Shown in pieces: positions 16,077 through 24,052 of a stretch of DNA of 49,755 nt. The first letter of the stretch is position 1; each line of letters opens with the position of its first letter. This DNA comes from Streptomyces sp. ISL-87 (GTDB lineage: Bacteria; Actinomycetota; Actinomycetes; Streptomycetales; Streptomycetaceae): NCBI RefSeq assembly GCF_018614095.1, contig NZ_JAGGOY010000069.1, positions 1 to 49,755 on the forward strand, given 5' to 3'. Position numbers and translations under genes: made by a program. The notes below the pieces were generated by a model, which saw only the letters and a program-made list of their open reading frames with translations, had not been told where the DNA came from and did not search any database.

Positions 16077-17474
16077 TCAGGCAGCCGCGCGGCGCTTGCG
16101 TGCGGACATCCGTGCGGACATCACGGCATAGACCGGCACGCCCGCGAAGAGGAACAGAACGCCCTGGTAGACGGCGGCGTAGCCGCAGCCCGCCACCAGC
16201 CACATCGAGAAGGCGAAGGCCAGGCAGGCGAGGGTGGCGTCGCGGACCAGCCGGCCCCGGTGGACGCGCTCGGCCTGGCCCGAGAGCAGGAAGTAGAGCT
16301 GTGCGGCGGCGGAGAGCAGGTACGGAACGGTCGCTGTGAAGGTGGTGACCAGGACGAGGACCTCGAAGACGCCCTCCGAGCCGGCGGTGTAGTTGTACAG
16401 GGTGAGGGCGGAGGCCAGGATGACCGTGACCACGACGCCGACGACCGGGACACCGCGTTTCTTGATCTCGAAGGCCTTCGGGAAGAGCCCGTCCTTGGCC
16501 GCGGCGTACGGGGTCTGCGCGCTGAGCAGGGTCCATCCGTTGAGTGCGCCGACCATCGAGATCAGCGCCGCGCAGGCGACGACGGTGCCGCCCCAGGTGC
16601 CGCCGAACATGGCGTTGACGGCGTCGGTGAAGGGCGCCGAGGAGGAGACCAGCTTGTCGTGGGCGACCAGGCCGAAGACGGCGAGGGTGCCCAGCAGGTA
16701 GACGGTGGCCGCGCCGACCGTGCCCAGGATCGTCGCCCGGCCGACATTGCGCTCCGGGTCGCGGACCTCGCCCGCGCTGACGGCGGCGGACTCGACGCCG
16801 AGGTAGCTGAAGAGCAGGATCGCCGCCGACGCGGAGACCGCGCCGACCGCGGACTGGCCGGTGGCCTGGAAGGGGCCGAGGTTCGCCGGGTCGAAGAAGA
16901 ACAGCCCGCCCACCGCCACCAGGAGCAGCGGGGCGAACTTCAGCACGGTGGCGACCAGTTGCACGGCGCCCACGTACCGGGTGCCCGCCAGGTTGGCGAG
17001 GGCCGGGAGCCACTGCACGGCGAGCGCGCCCAGGCACATCGACCACTTGTGCTCCCCGACCGGCGGGAAGAGCACCGAGAGGTAGCCGACCGCCGCCACC
17101 GCGAGGGCCGCGTTCGACACCCAGGTGGTGATCCAGTAGCTCCAGGCCGCGAGGAAGCCCGCGAAGTCCCCGAAGGCGGCGCGGGCGTAGACGTACGGGC
17201 CGCCGGTCTGCGGGTTGCGCTCGGCGAGCCGGCCGAAGACCAGGGCGAGGGCGATCGCGCCGACGGTGAGCACCCCGAAGGCGACCAGGCTGATCGTGCC
17301 GAAGGGCGCGACCGAGGCGGGAAGCAGGAAGATCCCACCGCCGATGATGTTGCCCATGACCAGGCAGGTCGCGATCGGGAGGCCGAAGCGGCGGGCGTGC
17401 GGGTTCGCCTCGCGGTCGGCTTCGGCCGGGGCGGGCGGGGCGGTGGTGACAGGGGCTTGCTGGGTGGTGCTCAC
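16077..17474 (-). CDS. APC-superfamily amino acid permease
   Basis: Inner-membrane amino acid or polyamine transporter, 465 residues with about 12 hydrophobic segments. The first helix carries the substrate-site motif GNIIGGGIFLLPAS, and TGGPYVYARAAFGDFAGF and SYLGVESAAVSAGEVRDPERNVGRAT are typical of the APA (basic amino acid/polyamine antiporter) family. Cytoplasmic N- and C-termini are Pro/Ala- and Arg-rich. GTG 17474 is preceded by GAGGCG. No catabolic gene is linked, so the substrate is open. Confidence 0.9.
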   Translation of the reverse strand: MSTTQQAPVTTAPPAPAEADREANPHARRFGLPIATCLVMGNIIGGGIFLLPASVAPFGTISLVAFGVLTVGAIALALVFGRLAERNPQTGGPYVYARAAFGDFAGFLAAWSYWITTWVSNAALAVAAVGYLSVLFPPVGEHKWSMCLGALAVQWLPALANLAGTRYVGAVQLVATVLKFAPLLLVAVGGLFFFDPANLGPFQATGQSAVGAVSASAAILLFSYLGVESAAVSAGEVRDPERNVGRATILGTVGAATVYLLGTLAVFGLVAHDKLVSSSAPFTDAVNAMFGGTWGGTVVACAALISMVGALNGWTLLSAQTPYAAAKDGLFPKAFEIKKRGVPVVGVVVTVILASALTLYNYTAGSEGVFEVLVLVTTFTATVPYLLSAAAQLYFLLSGQAERVHRGRLVRDATLACLAFAFSMWLVAGCGYAAVYQGVLFLFAGVPVYAVMSARMSARKRRAAA

Positions 17475-17548
17475 GCGGGTTACGCCTCGGGTGTTTCACA
17501 TGCTGGACAGGTCGACACATGGTCGGGTACGGCCCAGGCCGCACCAAA

Positions 17549-19831
17549 TCAACGGCTTTCGTCCTGCACGGGCACCCCTACGGAAGGAAGGATTCCGATG
17601 GCGGCGCCCTCCGGCCGGTGATCCTCCAGCGGCACCTGCGGGCCGTCGGCCTCCCGCAGCCAGCGCCGCAGTACGGCGTGCACCGCTTCCGCACCCACCA
17701 GCTCCGGGGCCTCCGCGGCCGGGCTCTGCGCAGCCGGCGTTTGCGCAGCCGGGCTTTGCGCAGCCGGGCTTTGCGCAGCCGGGCTTTGCGCAGCCGGGCT
17801 TTGCGCAGCCGGGCTTTGCGCAGCCGGGCTTTGCGCAGCCGGGGCGGCTCCTGGCGGCAGGGCGGGCTCCGGGACGCGTTCCGGAACCCGTGCCCGGACC
17901 GGTTCCGACAGCACCGTCGGCCACATCAGGAAGGGGCGCCCCTGCTCCCCGCCCAGGCCGCCGTGCGAGCCGATCTGCTCCTCGAAGGCGTGCACGGCGC
18001 CCGTCTCCGGGTCGTACGCCGAGTTCACCATGATGTCGGCCACATGCGGGAAGGTGTCCGCCCGGCGCACCACGTCCGCCGCGCCCGGCCCGAAGCGGGC
18101 CAGCAGTTCCTCCGCCTCCCCCGGCACCACCAGCCGCGCGGCGGCCCTGTCCGGGCCCAGCACCATCCCGTCCACCAGCAGGAACCCGACCCCGGGGTGG
18201 TTGGCCAGGGTCGCCAGCAGGGCCGGGTGCGCGCGCTCGATCCGCTCCCGGGTGGCCCGGCCCGGCACGTCGGGGAAGGAGATCAGCCCGAGGTTCCCGG
18301 ACACCAGCACCACCGGGTCCGTCCCCGGTCCGGGGCGGGCCTCCTCGCCCTCCTCCACCGGCCGGTGCAGGGCGGCCAGGACGGCCGCGCGGGCCTCGGC
18401 CCCGCTATGCGTACGCCCGGCGCGCCGGGACACCGGCAGCCCGCAGCCCGCCCTGACCAGGTCCTTCAGGGTCAGCCCGTACTTCGCGAGGAAGGTTTCG
18501 CCCGGGGTCTGGCCGTGGTCCGAGAGCAGCACGATCCGGTACTCCCGCGGCGCGTGCTCGGCGACCCGGGCGATCAGCGCGAGGCTGCGGTCCAGGCGGG
18601 CCAGCACCTGGTCGGTGTCCCGGCCGTGCGGCCCCGAGTGGTGGGCGACCTCGTCGTAGGCGACCAGGTCGGCGTAGACCGCGGCGCGTCCCGCGAGCAT
18701 GTCTCCGATCACCGCCGCCACGACGACATCGCGCTCCACGACGGTCGCGAAGGCTCTGATCAGCGGGTACAGGCCGCCGCGCGCCACCCGCGGCTCGTCC
18801 CCGCGCAGCCGGGCCCGTACCGACTGGCCGATCTCCCGGCCCGCGTCGGCGACGAAGGACAGGGCGGTGCGGACGGCGTTGGCCGGGTCGGAGAAGTACG
18901 CGAAGTAGCCCGCGCGGGAGCGGTTCCCCCGGCCCCGCCGGGCCGACACCGAAAGCACCAGCGCCAGCTGGTCGGCGCCGCCGCTGAAGAGGTTGCCGCG
19001 GCTGGCACCGTCGAGGGCGAGCAGCCCGGCGTTCCGGGTGCGCGCGACGGCCCGCCGCTGGAGTTCGGCGGCGCTGGTGGGCCGGTTGCAGACCATCACC
19101 TCGCCGGTGTCCTTCTCGTACCAGCGGAACGCGGGGACGTCGAAGTTGGAGCCGTGCAGGATGCCGAGCTGGCTGGCGCCGGTCTGGCTGGACCAGTCGG
19201 TGCGCCAGGAAATCACCCGGTGGCTGCGGTCCAGCCAGTCGGCGACGGTCGGCATCACTCCCCTGCCCGCGGCGCTCCGCAGCACCTCGTACCCGACCCC
19301 GTCGAGCTGGAGGAAGACCAGCCCGGGCGCGCCCTCGCCCGCGCCGGGTGCGCCCGCCCGGCGCTGGCGGCGCCGCCTGCGGTCGGCGAGCCGGTACAGC
19401 CTGCGGCGGTAGGCCTCGTCGTCCCGTACGGCGAGCGCGGTCGAAGTCGCCGATGCCACCGCCGACATCACCGCGGCGACGACCACCGCGGTCTCGGGCG
19501 CCACCTCGCCGCGCCCGGCCGGGATCAGGCTGAGCGCGATCAGCAGCAGCGAGCCGTTGAGGAAGAAGACGAGCAGCCCGAGCACCAGGGCGGGCACCAG
19601 CAGCAGGGCCCGTACCAGCACGGGCCACACCAGGGCGCTGAGCAGACCGAAGGCCCCGGCTCCCCAGGCCGCGGTCAGCCCGATCCGGGTGATGCTGTCG
19701 CCGTCGTCGGACTGGAGCCGGAAGTCCGGCAGGATCCCGGCCAGGGCGAGCATGGTGAGGGTGGACACCGCCCATACGAGGATCACCCGCACCAGGGCGC
19801 TGCCCGTGGTCCGCCACCGTCCGCGCAACAC
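17549..19831 (-). CDS. Membrane-anchored type I phosphodiesterase/alkaline-phosphatase-fold protein with holin-like N-terminus
   Basis: A 760-residue two-part protein. Residues 1-150 hold about four transmembrane helices resembling the phage holin 4 superfamily (WAVSTLTMLALAGILPDF). Residues 170-640 are an alkaline-phosphatase/nucleotide-pyrophosphatase domain: VFLQLDGVGYEVL with the first metal Asp, DWSSQTGASQ containing the candidate nucleophile, VAYDEVAHHSGPHGRDT, and LLSDHGQTPG. Residues about 665-705 are an (AAQSP)8 linker from a 15-bp tandem repeat. The catalytic domain may act on phosphodiesters of envelope molecules, but its sidedness is not clear from sequence. The GTG start is assumed. 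Confidence 0.85.
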   Translation of the reverse strand: MLRGRWRTTGSALVRVILVWAVSTLTMLALAGILPDFRLQSDDGDSITRIGLTAAWGAGAFGLLSALVWPVLVRALLLVPALVLGLLVFFLNGSLLLIALSLIPAGRGEVAPETAVVVAAVMSAVASATSTALAVRDDEAYRRRLYRLADRRRRRQRRAGAPGAGEGAPGLVFLQLDGVGYEVLRSAAGRGVMPTVADWLDRSHRVISWRTDWSSQTGASQLGILHGSNFDVPAFRWYEKDTGEVMVCNRPTSAAELQRRAVARTRNAGLLALDGASRGNLFSGGADQLALVLSVSARRGRGNRSRAGYFAYFSDPANAVRTALSFVADAGREIGQSVRARLRGDEPRVARGGLYPLIRAFATVVERDVVVAAVIGDMLAGRAAVYADLVAYDEVAHHSGPHGRDTDQVLARLDRSLALIARVAEHAPREYRIVLLSDHGQTPGETFLAKYGLTLKDLVRAGCGLPVSRRAGRTHSGAEARAAVLAALHRPVEEGEEARPGPGTDPVVLVSGNLGLISFPDVPGRATRERIERAHPALLATLANHPGVGFLLVDGMVLGPDRAAARLVVPGEAEELLARFGPGAADVVRRADTFPHVADIMVNSAYDPETGAVHAFEEQIGSHGGLGGEQGRPFLMWPTVLSEPVRARVPERVPEPALPPGAAPAAQSPAAQSPAAQSPAAQSPAAQSPAAQSPAAQTPAAQSPAAEAPELVGAEAVHAVLRRWLREADGPQVPLEDHRPEGAAIGILPSVGVPVQDESR
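17721..17840. repeat. 15-bp tandem repeat, eight copies, in the phosphodiesterase gene
   Basis: Unit GGGCTTTGCGCAGCC. Copies 3-8 (17751-17840) are identical, copy 1 has one change and copy 2 has two. On the coding (minus) strand it encodes AAQSP, with one AAQTP. The period keeps the frame for any copy-number change. Confidence 0.97.
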
Positions 19832-20000
19832 GCCGCACCCGCCTCACGTCCCGGGCCGCTCCCCGCTCGCGGTCCCCTTGCCAGCGTCGCACAGGGCGCC
19901 GGGCCCGGCCGGGTGTCATGGGAGGCGCACGGACGTACGGAACGTGCCGGTCAGTGGCTGCTGGGGTTACGCGCCGTCACGGCCCAGGACCTCTCCGGCC

Positions 20001-20048
20001 TTACGTGACTACGCGCCTACGTGCCTACGTGCCTACGCACCTACGTGC
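20001..20048. repeat. 8-bp tandem repeat (CTACGTGC), six copies
   Basis: Units TTACGTGA, CTACGCGC, CTACGTGC, CTACGTGC, CTACGCAC and CTACGTGC run in succession. The last unit overlaps the stop codon (20041-20043) of the resolvase-like gene. Each core TACGTG/ACGT is near-palindromic. The rest of the 19832-20040 gap holds no gene that I can see. Confidence 0.85.
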
Positions 20049-20445
20049 CGTCGTAGCCCGCGGTCGGCATGGACAGTCGGCGGTGCACCTCGGCCTTCAT
20101 CGCGGAGGTGTACCGCGGCTCGTCGAGCCCGGCCGTCTCCAGCCGTACGCCGCGCCGCTCGCACTCGGCGGTGAACGCCTCGACCGAGCGCAGGGCGCGG
20201 GCCAGCACGCGCTGGTTGGCAGCGACGAACAGGTCGACCCGGCCGGCGTCGACGTCGGACCAGAGCCCGCAGTGGTCGGCGCGCAGTCCGTAGAAGACCA
20301 GCTCCCTGGCCACTACGTAACCCCGGTCGGCTGCCCAACGGGCGCACATGGCGTGCTGGCTCCGGCTGTCGACGGCGAAGGGGTCCTCGTCCAGGTCCTC
20401 AAGCGGGGTCAGGCTGGCGATCGCGGCCACCCGCAGCTCATCCAT
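20041..20445 (-). CDS. Small resolvase-like protein with degenerate active site
   Basis: A 134-residue protein. The layout SQHAMCARWAADRGYVV...GLWSDVDAGRVDLFVAANQRVLARAL...ECERRGVRLETAG follows the catalytic-domain plan of serine recombinases (Q..C..A...G; L..V.AGRVD; DRL.R; GV.L.T). The usual N-terminal YxRVS with nucleophile Ser and the DR pair are not conserved (IASLT and NQRV instead), and there is no DNA-binding tail. It is probably a non-catalytic relative, such as a regulator or remnant. ATG 20445 is assumed. The family assignment is my reading of the pattern, not a search result. Confidence 0.65.
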   Translation of the reverse strand: MDELRVAAIASLTPLEDLDEDPFAVDSRSQHAMCARWAADRGYVVARELVFYGLRADHCGLWSDVDAGRVDLFVAANQRVLARALRSVEAFTAECERRGVRLETAGLDEPRYTSAMKAEVHRRLSMPTAGYDGT

Positions 20446-20571
20446 GCCGCCCGACCCTACTCCGATCCGCGGCCGGGGAGGAGAGGGCCGCCGGCTTCCG
20501 ATTCCGGGCGCATGCACCGGGCAGCCTTTACCCTCGGGGAGTCCGGGGACGTGCGAGGGCGGGAGAGCCGC

Positions 20572-21348
20572 GTGGCGGTGGAGATCACCTGGTGGGGGCA
20601 TGCCACGTGCACGGTGGAGGACTCCGGGGTGCGGCTGCTGACGGACCCGCTGTTCGCCGGGCGGTTCGCGCATCTGCGGCGGCGGCGCGGTGCGGTGCCC
20701 CCGCCCGAGGCGGCCGAGGCGGATGTGGTGCTGGTGTCGCATCTGCACGCCGACCATCTGCATCTGCCGTCGCTGGCCCGGCTGACGCCGGGTACCCGGC
20801 TGCTGGTGCCGCGCGGGGCGCGCCGGGCCATGCCGGGGCTGGCCCGGCTCGCGGGGGTGGGCGGGCTGACGGTCACGGAGGTGGCCCCGGGCGAGGAGGT
20901 GACGCTCTCGGAGGGTGTGCGGGTACGGGCGGTCAGCGCGCGGCACGACGGGCGGCGGCTGCCGTTCGGGCCGCATCTGGCGCCGGCACTCGGGTACGTG
21001 GTCCAGGGCTCGGCGCGTACGTACTTCGCCGGTGACACAGGGCTGTTCGACACGATGGCCGAGGAGGTCGGCCCGGTGGATGTGGCGCTGCTGCCGGTGG
21101 GCGGCTGGGGCCCCTTTCTGGGGCCCGGGCACCTGGACGCGGGCCGCGCGGCGCAGGCGCTGGCCGCGCTGGCGCCGGCGGCGGCCGTGCCGGTGCACTA
21201 CGGGACGTACTGGCCGGTCGGGCTGGACGCGGTGCGGCCGCACGAATTCCACGCACCGGGCGAGGAGTTCGCCCGGTTCGCGCGGCAGCTCGCGCCGAAG
21301 GTGGCGGTACGGGTCCCGGATCACGGCGAACGCGTGCGGCTGCCGTGA
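20572..21348 (+). CDS. Metallo-beta-lactamase-fold hydrolase
   Basis: A 258-residue MBL-fold protein of the UlaG/NAPE-PLD-like group. It begins VAVEITWWGHATCTVEDSGVRLLTDP, with the zinc motif SHLHADHLH, then AGDTGLFD and a terminal-ligand region VPVHYGTYWP. GTG 20572 follows GGGAGAG; another in-frame GTG at 20551 is possible. Its stop overlaps the GTG start option of the VTT protein (GTGA), so the two are translationally linked. The substrate is unknown. Confidence 0.88.
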   Translation: MAVEITWWGHATCTVEDSGVRLLTDPLFAGRFAHLRRRRGAVPPPEAAEADVVLVSHLHADHLHLPSLARLTPGTRLLVPRGARRAMPGLARLAGVGGLTVTEVAPGEEVTLSEGVRVRAVSARHDGRRLPFGPHLAPALGYVVQGSARTYFAGDTGLFDTMAEEVGPVDVALLPVGGWGPFLGPGHLDAGRAAQALAALAPAAAVPVHYGTYWPVGLDAVRPHEFHAPGEEFARFARQLAPKVAVRVPDHGERVRLP

Positions 21349-21389
21349 CGGCCATGACTGCCGTGACTGCCGTGACTGCCGTGACGCTG
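21345..21389 (+). repeat. 9-bp repeat carrying alternative start codons
   Basis: GTGACGGCC, ATGACTGCC, GTGACTGCC, GTGACTGCC and GTGACGCTG run in frame at the start of the VTT-domain gene. Each unit offers an ATG or GTG, so the N-terminus M/V-T-A repeats and the exact start cannot be fixed from sequence. Confidence 0.8.
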
Positions 21390-22013
21390 TGGAACGCCGC
21401 GGGAGAGGCCGCCGGCCGGGTCCCGCCGGAGACGACCCAGCAGGCGGTCGGGTACCCGGCATTGTTCGTGCTGGTGGCGCTGGGCGCGCTGGTGCCGGTG
21501 ATTCCGACGGGCGCGCTGGTCAGCTCGGCTGCGGTGGTGGCCTTCCATCACCACTCCCCCACCCTGGGACTGTTGCTGGTGTTCGCCGTCTCGGCGCTGG
21601 CGGCGTTCACCGGGGACATCGCCCTGTACTGGCTCGGGCAGCGCGGCGTGCGGTCGCGGGGCGGCTCGCGCCGGCTGGAGTCGCTGCGGGGGCGGGTCAC
21701 GCCGGAGCGGCTGGAGCGGGCGCAGGTGAGGCTGGACGAACACGGAGTGCTGGTCCTCGTGCTGTCCCGGCTGCTCCCGGCGGGCCGGATCCCGGTGATG
21801 CTGGCCTGCCTCCTGGCCCAGCTCCCGCTCCGCCGCTTCGCGCGGGGCGACGGCCCGGCGTGCCTGGCCTGGGCGGCGACGTACGGCCTGATCGGGATCC
21901 TGGGCGGCTCCCTCTTCTCGGAGCCGTGGAAGGGCGTGGCCCTGGCGGTAGCCCTCACCCTCCTGATCAGCACGGCCCCTTGGACATGGCGCCACCTCCG
22001 CCCCCGGGGGTGA
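21345..22013 (+). CDS. DedA/VTT-domain membrane protein
   Basis: A 222-residue inner-membrane protein of the DedA (SNARE-associated/VTT) family, whose members are linked to lipid flipping and membrane homeostasis. The sequence shows ALFVLVALGALVPVIPTGALVSSAAVVAF, FTGDIALYWLGQRG, and the conserved RLLPAGRIPVMLACLL re-entrant region with its arginine, then two C-terminal helices. It overlaps the MBL-fold gene by 4 bp (GTGA), although the start may lie at any of the repeated ATG/GTG codons up to 21381. The stop codon TGA is part of the first unit of a 34-bp repeat array. Confidence 0.85.
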   Translation: MTAMTAVTAVTAVTLWNAAGEAAGRVPPETTQQAVGYPALFVLVALGALVPVIPTGALVSSAAVVAFHHHSPTLGLLLVFAVSALAAFTGDIALYWLGQRGVRSRGGSRRLESLRGRVTPERLERAQVRLDEHGVLVLVLSRLLPAGRIPVMLACLLAQLPLRRFARGDGPACLAWAATYGLIGILGGSLFSEPWKGVALAVALTLLISTAPWTWRHLRPRG

Positions 22014-22244
22014 CCGGGTCGGGGGCAGCCCCGCCCCCGGGGGGTGACCGGGTCGGGGGCAGCCCCGCCCCCGGGGGGTGACCGAGTCGGGGGCAGCCCC
22101 GCCCCCGGGGGGTGACCGAGTCGGGGGCAGCCCCGCCCCCGGGGGGTGACCGAGTCGGGGGCAGCCCCGCCCCCGGGGGGTGACCGAGTCGGGGGCAGCC
22201 CCGCCCCCGGGGGGTGACCGAGTCGGGGGCAGCCCCGCCCCCGG
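22007..22244. repeat. 34-bp tandem repeat of terminator-like hairpins, seven copies
   Basis: TGACCGGGTCGG or TGACCGAGTCGG recurs every 34 bp at 22011, 22045, 22079, 22113, 22147, 22181 and 22215. Each unit can fold CGGGGGC-AGCCCC-GCCCCCG. The first two copies have GGGTC and the last five GAGTC, which points to stepwise duplication. The array starts at the stop codon of the VTT gene. Confidence 0.97.
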
Positions 22245-22589
22245 GGGCTCCGCCCCCGAACCCCCGCGCCTCAAACGCCGGCGGGGCTGAGTTTTGCCGG
22301 CGGTGCCGGGTTCACCTGCCGGTGGATGGCGCGGAGCGCACCCAGCCTCGCCGGCCATCCCAGCCCTGGCCAACCCAGCCCCGCCGGCCATCCCAGCCCG
22401 TCTGGTCAACCCAACGTCGCCGGAGTCCCATCCAGCCTCGCCGGCGTTTGAGGCGCGGGGTCTGGGGCGGAGCCCCAGGTCTTTTCAGCCCCGCCGGCGT
22501 TTGAGGCGGGCGGGGGGCCGGGGCGGAGTCCCGGGAGACGGAGAAAGGGCGGGGCGGGGAGAGAGGCCCCGCGCAGCGGCCCGACGGAG
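22245..22589. other. Gene-free stretch with dispersed Streptomyces repeats
   Basis: This stretch holds a copy of CGCCTCAAACGCCGGCGGGGCTGA (22267-22290) and two inverted copies (22433-22455 and 22486-22508), plus a run of CAGCC...GCCGGCCATCC direct repeats between 22340 and 22440. I see no credible coding sequence. It separates the VTT gene from the convergent NAPE-PLD-like gene and probably works as a terminator region. Confidence 0.7.
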
Positions 22590-23993
22590 TCAGAACGCCC
22601 GGGACGCGCCAATCGGCAGGTCCCACAGATGCTCACGCCCCAGCCCAGCCCGCGCCCACGCAGCCCGCACCCGATGCAAAGGCTCCATCACCGGCTCGGC
22701 CGACAACACGAAGGTGCCCCAGTGCATAGGCGCCATCCGCCGCGCCCCAAGGTCGAGACAGGCCTGGACCGCCTCCTCCGGATCGGCGTGCACATCGCTG
22801 AGCCACCACCGCGGAGCGTAGGCCCCGATCGGGAGCAGAGCGAGCTCGATGCCGCGATGGCGAGCGCCGATCTCGCCGAACCAGCGCCCGTAACCGGTGT
22901 CGCCCGCGAAGTAGACCCGCTTCCCCGCCCGGGTATCGGTGAGGATCCATCCACCCCACAGGGTCCGGCACGTATCGATCAGGGACCGCTTCGACCAGTG
23001 GTGCGCCGGCACGAAGTCGAACCGCACGCCATCCAGTTCGACGGCTTCCCACCAGTCGAGCTCGGTCACCCGGGTGAAGCCACGCCTGCGGCACCAGCGG
23101 CCGAGCCCGGCGGGGACCAAGAGCGCGGTGTGCCGGGGCAGCCGCTTGAGGGTGGGGGCGTCGAGGTGGTCGTAGTGGTTGTGGCTGATCACCACGGCGT
23201 CCACTGGCGGCAGATCCTCCCAACGCACCCCGACGGGAGTCATCCGCGCCGGGGTCCCGAGGATCCGCCGGGACCAGACGGGGTCGGTCAGTACGGTCAG
23301 CCCGCCGACACGGAGCACCCAGCTGGCGTGCCCTGCCCAGGTGGCGCACACCGTGCCGGGTGCCGCGGCGGGCAGCGCGGCCGGTGCGTAGGGCAGGTCG
23401 GGGATCCCGCGCAGCCCCTCGGGGCCAGGCCGAAAGGCACCCTCCCGGGCTAGCCGTGCGAAGGCCCGGACGCCGGGCAGCGGCGTGGTGAGCCGGTCCA
23501 CGAAAGAACGCGGCCACACCCGATGCTCCCCAAGCGGCCGCAGAGCCACCCCCCGCGCGGTACCCAGCTCCCCGGCCAACCCTGCGGCTGCCCGCACACC
23601 ACCCCGTGCCTCCTGCCCCGCCTCCGGCCGGTCGAGCCCCGGTTCAGACGGAGCCCCGGGCCCTGGCTCCGGCCGCACGTCAAGCCGCCCGTCAGGCATC
23701 GCCTCGGACCGCGTCTCAGGCCAAGCCCCAGGCCGCCCTTCATGCCCCGCCTCAGAAGGGCCGTCGGGCTGCTCCTCAAGCCCCACCGCGAGCCGAACCT
23801 CGGACCCCGGGCTCGCGTCAGGTCGGGACTCCGACCGCACTTCAGACCGGCCCTCAGGCCGACCCTCAGGCTGCGCCACGGACCGCGCCCCGGACCCCGC
23901 CCCGGAACGACCCGCGCCGGCAGGCCGGGCCGGCGGGGGCGGGCCGGTGCCGGGCGCGGGGTCGGAGGCCGGGGGGTCTGGCTGGTCCCTCAT
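22590..23993 (-). CDS. NAPE-PLD-like metallo-beta-lactamase hydrolase with long disordered N-terminus
   Basis: A 467-residue MBL-fold protein. The catalytic part, from about residue 150 (RPLGEHRVWPRSFVDRLTTPLPGVRAF), contains TWAGHASWVLRVGGLTVLTDPVWS, the zinc motif SHNHYDHLD, PAHHWSKR, FAGDTGYG and PMHWGTF, matching N-acylphosphatidylethanolamine phospholipase D-like proteins. The first 150 residues are Pro/Gly/Glu/Arg-rich with irregular EGRPEGRSE-type repeats and look unstructured, which is longer than usual for the family. ATG 23993 has GGAGAG upstream, but a shorter internal start is possible. With psd-pssA in the same window, a phospholipid substrate is plausible but unproven. Confidence 0.85.
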   Translation of the reverse strand: MRDQPDPPASDPAPGTGPPPPARPAGAGRSGAGSGARSVAQPEGRPEGRSEVRSESRPDASPGSEVRLAVGLEEQPDGPSEAGHEGRPGAWPETRSEAMPDGRLDVRPEPGPGAPSEPGLDRPEAGQEARGGVRAAAGLAGELGTARGVALRPLGEHRVWPRSFVDRLTTPLPGVRAFARLAREGAFRPGPEGLRGIPDLPYAPAALPAAAPGTVCATWAGHASWVLRVGGLTVLTDPVWSRRILGTPARMTPVGVRWEDLPPVDAVVISHNHYDHLDAPTLKRLPRHTALLVPAGLGRWCRRRGFTRVTELDWWEAVELDGVRFDFVPAHHWSKRSLIDTCRTLWGGWILTDTRAGKRVYFAGDTGYGRWFGEIGARHRGIELALLPIGAYAPRWWLSDVHADPEEAVQACLDLGARRMAPMHWGTFVLSAEPVMEPLHRVRAAWARAGLGREHLWDLPIGASRAF

Positions 23994-24052
23994 CAACGAA
24001 CTCTCCGTTCACCGCACGCACATCGTGCAACGTCACGCCCCTTGGCGAAGGT

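Noticed and set aside
15588..17621. 677-codon plus-strand frame opposite the SRPBCC and APC permease genes
   Set aside because: Its composition is that of an antisense shadow, while the minus-strand frames encode clear SRPBCC and APC motifs.
22007..22244. CRISPR array
   Set aside because: Units are directly adjacent with no unique spacers and no cas genes nearby.
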